Position numbers and translations under genes: made by a program. DNA of 26,595 nucleotides from the NCBI GenBank assembly GCA_013811805.1, contig JACCUM010000189.1, positions 1 to 26,595 on the forward strand, in the 5' to 3' direction. Below, piece after piece: positions 7,503-15,403 of the stretch; the first letter of the stretch is position 1, and each line of letters opens with the position of its first letter. The stretch comes from Geodermatophilaceae bacterium (GTDB lineage: Bacteria > Actinomycetota > Actinomycetes > Mycobacteriales > Geodermatophilaceae). Under the pieces are notes generated by a model, which did no database searches, was not told where the DNA came from, and worked only from the letters and a program-made list of their open reading frames with translations.

Positions 7503-7520
7503 CGGTCACCGAACTGACCG
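7503..7520. promoter_or_regulatory. Inverted repeat CGGTCA-N6-TGACCG upstream of katE
   Basis: Two perfect 6-bp arms (7503-7508 and 7515-7520) are separated by 6 bp. The site is 8 bp after the stop of the methyltransferase remnant and about 75 bp before katE. It could be a dimeric repressor site for katE or a short terminator hairpin. Confidence 0.3.
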
Positions 7521-7527
7521 AGGTTGG

Positions 7528-7924
7528 TCAGCCCGCAGCCCGTCGCGCGACGCGGAGCTCGCAGAGGTAGCGCTTGGAGATGCTCCCGACGTAGTCCTCG
7601 TCGATGAGTGCCGCGATGCAGGCGAGCAATCTCTGGTAGCAGTCCTGTGCCCGGGTGAAGAAGTCCTGGCTGCCGTTGGAAACGTGAAAGGTCGTGACGG
7701 TGGCCAGTGCGCCGCTCGGGCCCAGAGCGGCCGCAGCCTTTTCGCGCCCGAGTGGCTTCGTCGAGCCTGGCCGGTGCCCGTCCGATTTCGGCGACTCGAC
7801 AGCCCGGACCGAGGTCGGTCAGTCGACGAGGCTGTGAAACAAACTCGCTCGGATACGTTGGCCTGATGCGGTCGTAGAGCTCTGCGTGCTCGTCGAAGCT
7901 CGCCCGCAGCTCCGGATCGGACAC
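7528..7924 (-). pseudogene. Decayed class I SAM-dependent methyltransferase
   Basis: Pieces of one methyltransferase family appear in order but in different frames. From GTG 7924 one frame gives FDEHAELYDRIRPTYPSEF and LGPGCRVAEIG, which is the lead into SAM motif I. The expected GTGQA follows in a second frame. A third frame then gives KAAAALGPSGALATVTTFHV, GSQDFFTRAQDCYQ and LLACIAALIDEDYVGSI, ending KRYLCELRVARRAAG at TGA 7528. Family members run about 250 residues; only about 130 remain. At least one frameshift in motif I, one deletion after it and one deletion after the QDCYQR helix are needed. The binding motif is broken, so no active enzyme is expected. It begins just after the nudix stop (an alternative TTG at 7960 overlaps nudix). 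Confidence 0.8.
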
Positions 7925-7932
7925 GTGCGGCC

Positions 7933-8556
7933 TCAGTCGGCTGGTCGCAGTGCTCGCCAATCCGAGGCCCTGGCGAGAGCGGCGGCAAGAATGCCGGCCA
8001 CTGCGATGGAGTTACGGATCCGGCCGGCCTGAACCGCGACCAGCGCGTCGTCCAGCGGGACTCGGCGAACCTCGAGGTCGAGCTCCTCGGCGGAGGCGAC
8101 GAAGTCTTCGGGCCGGTCCGTCTCGCTCAGCTCGCGAGCCAGGAACACTGTGATTTCTTCGTTCGAGCCGCCCGGTGAGGCGAAGAAGTCCAGCAACCGG
8201 TCCCACCGGCCGGCTTGTAGCCCAGCCTCTTCGGCGAGTTCTCGACGAGCGGTCTCCAGGGGCGGCTCATCGGTGACGTCCTTTATCCCCGCCGGGACCT
8301 CCCAGAGGTACCGGCGTACGGGATGGCGGTACTGCCGGATCATGACGATCCGGTCCTCGTTGTCGATCGCGATAACGCCGACAGCACCGGGATGCACCAC
8401 GACGTCACGGTGCTCGCAGGCGCCGTCGGACATCTGGACCTCGTCCTGGCGCACCGAAACCACCTTCCCCTCGAAGGCGGTTCGGGTGGACGTAGTGGGA
8501 TGCGTCCTCGGGTCGGTGACGACCCCGTCGGAAAGCGATCCGTGCGGTTCACTCAC
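7933..8556 (-). CDS. NUDIX hydrolase, ADP-ribose pyrophosphatase type (Rv1700-like)
   Basis: This 207-aa protein should hydrolyse ADP-ribose or related nucleoside diphosphate sugars in the cytoplasm. The Nudix box reads GIKDVTDEPPLETAR then RELAEEAGL. It has one residue more than the standard GX5E spacing, which I recall also being so in Rv1700-type actinobacterial enzymes. IRQYRHPVRRYLWEVPAG before the box is typical of ADP-ribose pyrophosphatases, and FFASPGGSNEEITVFLA after it is the usual substrate loop. GTG 8554-8556 overlaps the pyrG stop by 4 bp (GTGA), so translation is coupled to pyrG, as in mycobacteria. The long N-terminal lead of about 25 residues is not conserved-looking. Confidence 0.92.
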   Translation of the reverse strand: MSEPHGSLSDGVVTDPRTHPTTSTRTAFEGKVVSVRQDEVQMSDGACEHRDVVVHPGAVGVIAIDNEDRIVMIRQYRHPVRRYLWEVPAGIKDVTDEPPLETARRELAEEAGLQAGRWDRLLDFFASPGGSNEEITVFLARELSETDRPEDFVASAEELDLEVRRVPLDDALVAVQAGRIRNSIAVAGILAAALARASDWRALRPAD

Positions 8557-10259
8557 GGTAGGGCGGGTTCGACGTCGACCGGGATTCGCAGCGACTCGGA
8601 TCGGTCAAGGGCTGCGCGCACCAGCCCGGCGAACAGCGGATGTGGTCGGGTGGGCCGGGACATGAACTCCGGATGGGCCTGCGTACCAACGAAAAAGGGG
8701 TGTAGGTCGCGGTCGAGTTCGGCGAACTCCACCAGCCGGCCGTCCGGGGACAGCCCCGTAAATCGCATGCCGGCGGCCTCCAGCCGCTCCCGGTAGGAGT
8801 TGTTGACCTCGTAGCGGTGTCGGTGCCGCTCATGCACCTTGGTCTCGCCATAGGCCTGGGCGACAAGGGAATCCGCAGTCAGCTCGGCTGCGTAGCTGCC
8901 AAGTCTCATGGTGCCGCCCATGTCTCGTTCGCCGGCTACCACGTCGACCTGGTCGGCCATCGTGGCAATCACCGGATGCTCTGTCATCGGATCGAACTCC
9001 ACGGAGTTGGCACCGGTCAACCCGGCCAGATTGCGGGCCACTTCGATCACCATGCACTGCAGGCCGAGGCACAGCCCGAGCGTCGGGATGCCGTTGGCAC
9101 GGGCGTACGAGATGGCGCGTACCTTGCCCTCGATTCCGCGTACTCCGAACCCACCGGGCACAACGACACCGTCGACATCGGAGAGTTGTTGCGCGACACC
9201 GCTGCTCGTCTCGCAGTCGTCCGAGGTCACCCAACGGGTCTCGATGTGGGTGTGATGGGCGAACCCACCGGCTCGCATCGCCTCGGTCACCGAAAGGTAG
9301 GCATCGGGGAGGCCAACGTACTTGCCGACCAATGCAATCGTCAGCGACTGACGGGGCCTGTGCACCCGGTCGAGCAGATCGGACCATTGCGTCCAGTCGA
9401 CGTCGCGGAAGGGCAGCCCGAGGCGGCGTACGACGTAGGCGTCGAGTCCCTCGGCGTGCAGCACCTTCGGGATGTCATAGATGGATGGCGCATCCGAGGC
9501 CGAGACGACCGCTTCGGAGTCCACGTCGCACATCAGGCTGATCTTGCGCTTGAGCGCATCCGGGATCTCCCGGTCGCTGCGGCAGACGATCGCATCGGGC
9601 TGGATGCCGATGCTGCGCAGGGCGGCAACCGAGTGCTGGGTCGGCTTGGTCTTGAGTTCTCCGCTGGGCGCGAGGTACGGGACAAGGGAGACATGCAGGA
9701 AGAACACGTTGTCTCGACCGACGTCGTGCCGGATCTGGCGGGCCGCTTCCAGGAAGGGCAGTGACTCGATGTCTCCAACGGTCCCGCCGATCTCGGTGAT
9801 GACGACGTCGATACCCGGATGGCCGTCCTGGTCACCGGCGATGCCGAGAATGCGGTCCTTGATCTCGTTGGTGATGTGCGGGATCACCTGAACGGTGTCG
9901 CCGAGGTACTCCCCACGCCGTTCCTTGGCAATCACCTCGGCGTAGACCTGGCCGGTCGTCACATTCGCCGAGCCGGCGAGGTTGATATCGAGAAAGCGTT
10001 CGTAGTGACCGACGTCGAGGTCGGTCTCGGCCCCATCCTCGGTGACGAAGACCTCACCGTGCTGGAACGGGTTCATCGTTCCGGGATCGACGTTGAGGTA
10101 CGGGTCGAGCTTCTGCATGGTCACCCGCAGACCCCGAGCCGAGAGCAGGGAGCCGAGCGAGCTGGCAGTCAAGCCCTTGCCCAGTGACGAGGCGACACCG
10201 CCGGTCACGAACAGATAGTTGGTGGTGTGGGATGAGCGACGATCACCCGGTCGGTTCAC
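8553..10259 (-). CDS. pyrG: CTP synthase
   Basis: This 568-aa protein is a complete CTP synthase, making CTP from UTP with ATP and glutamine. The N-terminal synthase domain starts LFVTGGVASSLGKGLTASSL, the P-loop-like ATP site. It has DPYLNVDPGTMNPFQHGEVF and TEIGGTVGDIES. The C-terminal class I glutaminase domain has the oxyanion GGFGVRG, nucleophile Cys in GLCLGLQ, and the His-Glu pair in QAHPEFMSRP. The GTG start overlaps the end of the upstream membrane-protein gene by 17 bp. The N-terminal dozen residues vary in the family, so the exact start is less certain than the rest. Confidence 0.97.
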   Translation of the reverse strand: MNRPGDRRSSHTTNYLFVTGGVASSLGKGLTASSLGSLLSARGLRVTMQKLDPYLNVDPGTMNPFQHGEVFVTEDGAETDLDVGHYERFLDINLAGSANVTTGQVYAEVIAKERRGEYLGDTVQVIPHITNEIKDRILGIAGDQDGHPGIDVVITEIGGTVGDIESLPFLEAARQIRHDVGRDNVFFLHVSLVPYLAPSGELKTKPTQHSVAALRSIGIQPDAIVCRSDREIPDALKRKISLMCDVDSEAVVSASDAPSIYDIPKVLHAEGLDAYVVRRLGLPFRDVDWTQWSDLLDRVHRPRQSLTIALVGKYVGLPDAYLSVTEAMRAGGFAHHTHIETRWVTSDDCETSSGVAQQLSDVDGVVVPGGFGVRGIEGKVRAISYARANGIPTLGLCLGLQCMVIEVARNLAGLTGANSVEFDPMTEHPVIATMADQVDVVAGERDMGGTMRLGSYAAELTADSLVAQAYGETKVHERHRHRYEVNNSYRERLEAAGMRFTGLSPDGRLVEFAELDRDLHPFFVGTQAHPEFMSRPTRPHPLFAGLVRAALDRSESLRIPVDVEPALP

Positions 10260-12594
10260 GGGAGTTCACGCTAACACGGGGCCGCGCCGCCTCGGCGGTC
10301 AGACTCGGGGTGTCGCGGACCGACTCGGCCGTGAACACGTCCCCGGATGGGCGCCAGCGCAGGCTGATCCAGATCAGGACGGGTACGACGACGCAGGCCG
10401 CGATCGCCGGCACCGCGACACCGGAGTCGTTGATGGCCGCACCGATAGCGACCGAGATCACGGCGGCGAGCAATCCGGCACGCCAGCGCGGCTCGGCGGC
10501 CAGGAACTCCCGCAGCCGGCCGCTATCCCGAAGCATCAGCCACCCGGCGACGGCGAAGATCGGGATCAGCCAGGTCACGGGACTGCCGGTCAGAACGTCC
10601 AGGTTGGCCTGGGCTTTCCGGGCGATCACTGCCCAGGCCTGACCGTCGATGATTTGTGCGACGAAGCGGCCGAGGTGTGTTCGATCGTCGGCATTGCGCT
10701 GGAAGTCGAGCAGCGCAAACGTGGCCACGGCAAGGGCGGTCACGGCCGTGATCGAGACCACCCGGCGTACCGACAGCCGGATTCCGGTGGCGAGGAAGCC
10801 GAGAACGAACAAGGCGGGGACCAGCGCCAGTACGCCACCGAAATCCCGGCCCAGCTCCGCAGCGCCGACGACGACGACTGCCACGAGTCCCACAGCCGCG
10901 ATGCCGATGAGCACTCGCCGCCTGGATCCCCGCACCAGCACAGCGGTCGACAGCAACCCGCACACCGCAAACAGCCCGAAACTCAGGTTGCCCAGACCCA
11001 CGAACCGCCCGGCCACGATCGCGTTGTATCCGAGCAGGCTGTTGAGCTCCATCGGCGAGCCGAGCACCACGTCCAGGCCGAGGATGATCGCGGTTGCCAC
11101 CAGCAACACGAGGGCTGGGCCGGCCCAGGGCGACGCCGAGTTCGCCGAACGGGAAAACGGCCAGCGGCGACCACCGACTGCAAAGGCCAGGAAGCTGAGC
11201 AGCCCGACGAATCCGAGCACCGCGAGTCCGAGTGCCACTTCTCGGTTCGGGGAGCGCCACCAGGGAGTGAGATTGGCCAGATGAGTCGCGGCCGGAACCG
11301 CCGCGAACACCAGCGCCGCGACAGATACCGCCCGCTCGAGCCGCATCGCGCGCTCGGGCCGGGCCGGCCGCCAGAGCCGGGCCCGTACGAACCCGGCCAC
11401 CAGCGCTGCGGCAAGTCCTACCAGCGTCCAGAAGAAGGGCCTGGTCAGGCCGGAGTGCGCTACGGCCGCCCGATTCAGATCTCGCAGGTCGCTCAGCGCG
11501 TCGTCCAGCCCGGTCGTGGGTGCGTGCCAGCGCATCACCGAGCCGACCATGGTGTCCGGGTTCTCGAGGCCGAGCGCACGTAGCGCTGTTGGCGCGACAT
11601 CGATCAGCTGTACATAGGGCGCCCGGCCGGTACTCGAGGACGTCAGGTACCCGGGAGGCAGCTCCGGATGTACGGCGAGCAGCGGATGCAACTGTGCCCT
11701 GCTGACCCCCTTCTCCGACAGTCCCGCGATCAGTAGCAGGGTGTCGCCGGGAAGGTCAGCGACGGTGGCACGTACCAGCGCGATGGTCGTGTCCATAGCG
11801 GCCAACGCGGCCGATCGAGGGCGCCCCACCAACTCAGCCAGCGGTCCGGGGCCGGCCCCGCTCGGGGCTCCCTGTCCGGACAGTGACACTGTTGGGACCG
11901 AGCCGATCAGGTCGGGCACGGTGATGACAGTTAGCGGACATCGGCTCAGAGCTGCCGCCCGCTGCTCGGCTTCTTCGGGTAGGTCGTCCAGAACGGTCAC
12001 TCGGCTACCTTCAGCGGATACCGCCACCGCTGAGGGGCGACCGATCGCAGTCGAGCAGCTGACCGCCGCTCCCAAGGCCCCGGGCTCAGCGCCGAACGAG
12101 CGGGTGCCGTCGTCCTCGGCAATCCGGGCGACGGTCTGGGAGACGTCGGTGAGGCCGGCCAACGCGACCTGCTCCTGCTGCCCGCATCCGGCCAGAACGG
12201 CCATCCGCTGCGCCTCTTCTGCGGTCAGTGGCGGCAGATTTTCCTCGGCATCTTCGATGGGTGCTGGGTAGCGAGCCCGGTTCCCTGCACCCAGGGTGGC
12301 CCAGCCGTCGAGGATGCAGGTGCGCGACCGAGCCGCTCGTACCGTCATGTTCCCCAGCGCGGCATCGGCGGCGAGTCGGTCGAGTGCAGGCGCCAGGCCC
12401 GAAGCCACGTCCCCCCAGAGCAACCCTGGAACGCCGACGATCACCACCCGGTCAGCCGAGACCGGCGTTGCGTCCACAGCAGCGCTCACCGGCGGTGTCA
12501 GCCCGGTCCCGAGACCGGCGCCCAGCGCCGCGGTCAGCAGCCAGGCAGCCAGGCGCCTACCGGGGTGCGTGATCACGGCGAGCCGAACGAGCAC
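10243..12594 (-). CDS. Polytopic membrane protein with alkaline-phosphatase-like extracytoplasmic domain
   Basis: This 783-aa protein has an N-terminal signal/anchor (WLLTAALGAGLGTGL) and an extracytoplasmic domain of roughly 350 residues. About eleven membrane helices follow from about residue 380. The ectodomain follows the order of the alkaline-phosphatase fold: VVIVGVPGLLWGDV, ALDRLAADAALGNMTVRA, TCILDGWATLGAGNRAR, then LLLIAGLSEKG and VQLIDVAPTALRALGL near its end. The usual metal ligands (Asp after the first strand, the DH/DHG pair) are not seen, so phosphatase activity is doubtful. Related proteins occur in actinobacteria, commonly as uncharacterised. GTG 12594 comes 4 bp after the glycosyltransferase stop. 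The context suggests cell-envelope glycan work; the function is inferred only. Confidence 0.85.
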   Translation of the reverse strand: MLVRLAVITHPGRRLAAWLLTAALGAGLGTGLTPPVSAAVDATPVSADRVVIVGVPGLLWGDVASGLAPALDRLAADAALGNMTVRAARSRTCILDGWATLGAGNRARYPAPIEDAEENLPPLTAEEAQRMAVLAGCGQQEQVALAGLTDVSQTVARIAEDDGTRSFGAEPGALGAAVSCSTAIGRPSAVAVSAEGSRVTVLDDLPEEAEQRAAALSRCPLTVITVPDLIGSVPTVSLSGQGAPSGAGPGPLAELVGRPRSAALAAMDTTIALVRATVADLPGDTLLLIAGLSEKGVSRAQLHPLLAVHPELPPGYLTSSSTGRAPYVQLIDVAPTALRALGLENPDTMVGSVMRWHAPTTGLDDALSDLRDLNRAAVAHSGLTRPFFWTLVGLAAALVAGFVRARLWRPARPERAMRLERAVSVAALVFAAVPAATHLANLTPWWRSPNREVALGLAVLGFVGLLSFLAFAVGGRRWPFSRSANSASPWAGPALVLLVATAIILGLDVVLGSPMELNSLLGYNAIVAGRFVGLGNLSFGLFAVCGLLSTAVLVRGSRRRVLIGIAAVGLVAVVVVGAAELGRDFGGVLALVPALFVLGFLATGIRLSVRRVVSITAVTALAVATFALLDFQRNADDRTHLGRFVAQIIDGQAWAVIARKAQANLDVLTGSPVTWLIPIFAVAGWLMLRDSGRLREFLAAEPRWRAGLLAAVISVAIGAAINDSGVAVPAIAACVVVPVLIWISLRWRPSGDVFTAESVRDTPSLTAEAARPRVSVNSREPTG

Positions 12595-12598
12595 ATGG

Positions 12599-13744
12599 TC
12601 AGGACGCGCCCAGCAGTTCCGCGTACAGCGCGCTGAGTTGGGCGACTGTGTCGTCCATGGTCGGCCAGGTGGCTGCAGCGGAGCGCCCGGCCTCGACGAG
12701 GGCTGCCGCGCGGGCCGGATCTCCGAGTACGCCGGTGACCGCAGCGTCCAGGGCCGCGCAGTCCTTCGGCGGGATGAGGACCCCGGCTCCTTGGCCGGCC
12801 AACTCCGGGATGCCGCCGACCGCGGTAGCCACCAGGGGGCGACCGGCGCGTAGTGCCTCCTGGGCGACCAGTGCCCGCGCCTCCCACTGAGAAGTCAGCA
12901 CGACCAGGTCGCAGGCACTCAGGAGGTTCGCAATGTCGTTGCGCCTCCCGAGCAGCACAACGGGAAGATGCTCTCGGGTGATCTGCTCGGACATCTCCGC
13001 GTGCAGGGGCCCTTCCCCGGCGATGACGGTGAGCGGACCGTCGGGCCGATCCCGCCAGAGCCCTGCTGCGCACAGCAGCGTGTCGTACCCCTTCTGCGGG
13101 TGCAGTCGGCCCACCGCCAGCAGCAGCGGCACCGTGTCCGGGACGCCGAGTTCGGCCCGCACCTGGACTCGGGTGCGGTTGGCCTCGGGAAGCGTCGGTG
13201 CGGTGACCGGCGCGGATCGGACATCACGCCCGCCGACGGACCGCGCATGCTCGGCCAGATCCAGCGAGGCCGCCAGTACCACATCGGCGCCGCGGATGAC
13301 AAGGCGCTCCAGGGCCTTGTTGAGCGACCCTCTGGGGCCGGCAGTGTCGAGCAGGGCGTTGTGCAGTGTCACCACGACGGGCGCAGCGGGTCGCGCCAGC
13401 ACCGACAGCAGGCCGGCGCGCAGCCCGTGCGCATGCACCAGATCCGCTCCACTCAGCCCTCGCCGAAGACCGATCAACGCGCGTACATCCTGGACCGGAC
13501 GAAGGCCGGAGGCGATACGCACCGGCTGGAACTGAGCTCCAGCTGCGGCGAACCCGAACAACGCATCGGTGGCCGGCGGGCCACAGACCCCCACGGTGGC
13601 TCCGGCAGACACGAGACCAGGCACGATCGCGTGGACGTGCGTGCCAACTCCCCCGGTGCTCGTGGCCAGCACCTGGACGATCCGCCGTCCGGCGAGGGCG
13701 GGCGCGCTGGATAGCGCCTCACTGCGTTGATCGCTTCGGGTCAT
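12599..13744 (-). CDS. GT4-family glycosyltransferase
   Basis: This 381-aa GT-B fold protein starts MTRSDQRSEALSSAP and has TGGVGTHVHAIVPGL, the acceptor-side glycine loop. HAHGLRAGLLSVL and then GRLHPQKGYDTLL follow. The donor-site E-x7-E motif lies in QWEARALVAQEALRAG, followed by VATAVGGIPEL. It would transfer a sugar from a nucleotide-sugar donor at the cytoplasmic face; the donor and acceptor cannot be read from sequence. The ATG (13742-13744) overlaps the MurJ-like stop as ATGA, and the next gene begins 4 bp after its stop. The longer open frame to 14185 is the wrong-frame shadow of the flippase gene. Confidence 0.9.
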   Translation of the reverse strand: MTRSDQRSEALSSAPALAGRRIVQVLATSTGGVGTHVHAIVPGLVSAGATVGVCGPPATDALFGFAAAGAQFQPVRIASGLRPVQDVRALIGLRRGLSGADLVHAHGLRAGLLSVLARPAAPVVVTLHNALLDTAGPRGSLNKALERLVIRGADVVLAASLDLAEHARSVGGRDVRSAPVTAPTLPEANRTRVQVRAELGVPDTVPLLLAVGRLHPQKGYDTLLCAAGLWRDRPDGPLTVIAGEGPLHAEMSEQITREHLPVVLLGRRNDIANLLSACDLVVLTSQWEARALVAQEALRAGRPLVATAVGGIPELAGQGAGVLIPPKDCAALDAAVTGVLGDPARAAALVEAGRSAAATWPTMDDTVAQLSALYAELLGAS

Positions 13745-15387
13745 GACGTGCTCTGCACCTCCTCCTGGACCGGGTCCGGGCGGCGCAGACCACGCAGGAC
13801 CGCACCTGTGGCAGCCCGGGCTAAGACCATCATGGTCGCGCCCGACACCAGGACCACGACGGCGCCTATGCCCAGCACCTGCGTGACGGCCGCAATGGCG
13901 GCACCGCCGTCCCACACCTCGGCCAGCAGCCTCCCGGCCATGGTGGCGACAGTCGCGGCGACCAGTGCTGCGGCCCCAACTCTGGCCACTCCCCCGAGCG
14001 ATTCCCTTCCGGCTGAGTGAACCGTCACGAAGATCAGAGCGATGCCCGCCACGATCACGCCGATGCTGTGGCCGGCGGCGAGGGCCACCCCTCGGGAGGT
14101 GTCCGGCAACGCCGCGGCCAGCCCGATGTCCGCGGCCACAGTCAGCAGCCAGCCGCCGACCACAGCCCATGTCGGTTCCTTCCACAAGCCTCGGGCATAC
14201 AACGCCCGGGTCAACAGTGCAACCAACCCGTACGCCGCCAGGCCTGGCGCGAAGGCGACAATCGTTTCGGCGAGTCTGGTCGTTGTCAGCTCGGAGTCTG
14301 GAACTCCGGTGCCCTGCACGAAGATCCGAGCCGTGGGTTCTGCGACGGAGATCATGGCCGCTGACCCGACCAGGCAGCCAATCAGAACCGCACCAGTAGT
14401 GGGGCGCAGGGTCGCGCGATAGGACGCCTCGTCCGCGTGCTCGTAGGAAGCCGCCAGTTGTGGAAACGCCGACGTGGCCAGCGGGACGGCCAGGGCACCC
14501 CAGGGCAGCAGGAAGACCGTCATGGCCAGCAGGTAGAGAACCTGGGTGCCCGGAGGGGCACCGTCGTTGGCCAGTCGGATCGCGACCACCACGGCGACCT
14601 GTTGCGCTGCAAGGGTCGCGATTCCGGCAACGGCCAGACGTCGCACCCGAGGTGCTACCCCGACCGGAAAGCCGAGGCTCGGCCGCAGTCGGAGCCCCGT
14701 GCCGCGCAACGGGATCAACAGCACGCCCGCAAGCACTACCACTCCGACGCTGGTGCCCACACTCAGCAGGAGTTCGGACTCGGTGCTCAACTCCTCGACC
14801 GACTCTGGAACCCCGGCCGACAACCGGTACAACAGGTAGGCAACCGCGACGACGACGCTGGACAACAGCGGCGCCAGCGCCGGACCGGCGAAACGCCCGT
14901 GTGCCTGCAGGATCCCGGTCAGCACGATCCCGACGCCGTAGAGCACGACCTGCGGCGCGAAGACCAGGAGCATGCGGGCGCCGAGTTCGACGGCCTCAGA
15001 GCAGCTGCTTGACGACAGCAGTGCCTGGGACAGCGGTCGGGCCAGAAGGGCGAGCAGACCGCTGACCGGGAGCAGGATCAGGATCGTCCAGGTCAGCAGC
15101 GACGAAGCAGTCCGTCTCGCCCGTTCGTGATCGCCCGAGGCGATTGCTCCGGACAGCATGGGGACGACCAGACTCGCCAGTGCCCCACCGGCAACGATCT
15201 CGAAAATGATGTTGGGCACGGTGTTTGCCGCAACGTAGGTGTCGCCGACGCAGGTCGTGCCGACCGTACGAGCGAAGACCAGGTTGCGACCGAAGCCGGC
15301 AAGGCGAGCCAGCAGGGTGATGACGGCGATGAGCGCAGCAGCAGCGCCGACACCCTTGGCAACGGCGGGCAGCCCAGGGCCGGTCAC
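13741..15387 (-). CDS. MurJ/MviN-like lipid flippase (MOP superfamily)
   Basis: This protein of about 548 aa has around 14 hydrophobic helices. Its N-terminal signature, LARLAGFGRNLVFARTVG followed by NTVPNIIFEIVAGGALASL, is that of MurJ-type lipid II flippases. Charged Arg residues in the first helix and a long loop after helix 7 also fit. I chose GTG 15387, which lies after the upstream stop (15404). GTG 15432 would add 15 unconserved residues inside the upstream gene. Because the genes around it make a sugar-lipid, it may serve another polyprenyl-linked substrate rather than lipid II, as actinobacteria often keep a separate essential MurJ near the origin. That assignment is inference. Confidence 0.88.
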   Translation of the reverse strand: MTGPGLPAVAKGVGAAAALIAVITLLARLAGFGRNLVFARTVGTTCVGDTYVAANTVPNIIFEIVAGGALASLVVPMLSGAIASGDHERARRTASSLLTWTILILLPVSGLLALLARPLSQALLSSSSCSEAVELGARMLLVFAPQVVLYGVGIVLTGILQAHGRFAGPALAPLLSSVVVAVAYLLYRLSAGVPESVEELSTESELLLSVGTSVGVVVLAGVLLIPLRGTGLRLRPSLGFPVGVAPRVRRLAVAGIATLAAQQVAVVVAIRLANDGAPPGTQVLYLLAMTVFLLPWGALAVPLATSAFPQLAASYEHADEASYRATLRPTTGAVLIGCLVGSAAMISVAEPTARIFVQGTGVPDSELTTTRLAETIVAFAPGLAAYGLVALLTRALYARGLWKEPTWAVVGGWLLTVAADIGLAAALPDTSRGVALAAGHSIGVIVAGIALIFVTVHSAGRESLGGVARVGAAALVAATVATMAGRLLAEVWDGGAAIAAVTQVLGIGAVVVLVSGATMMVLARAATGAVLRGLRRPDPVQEEVQSTS

Positions 15388-15403
15388 GGGGTCAGTGGCC
15401 TGC

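Noticed and set aside
6511..7866. Plus-strand open frame of 451 codons opposite katE
   Set aside because: It is antisense to conserved catalase motifs and crosses the methyltransferase remnant; composition is unlike a protein.
10219..11583. Plus-strand open frame of 454 codons opposite the membrane-protein gene
   Set aside because: The product is rich in Arg/Gly/Gln/His low-complexity sequence with no domain, exactly antisense to clear membrane helices. Such frames are common in GC-rich DNA.
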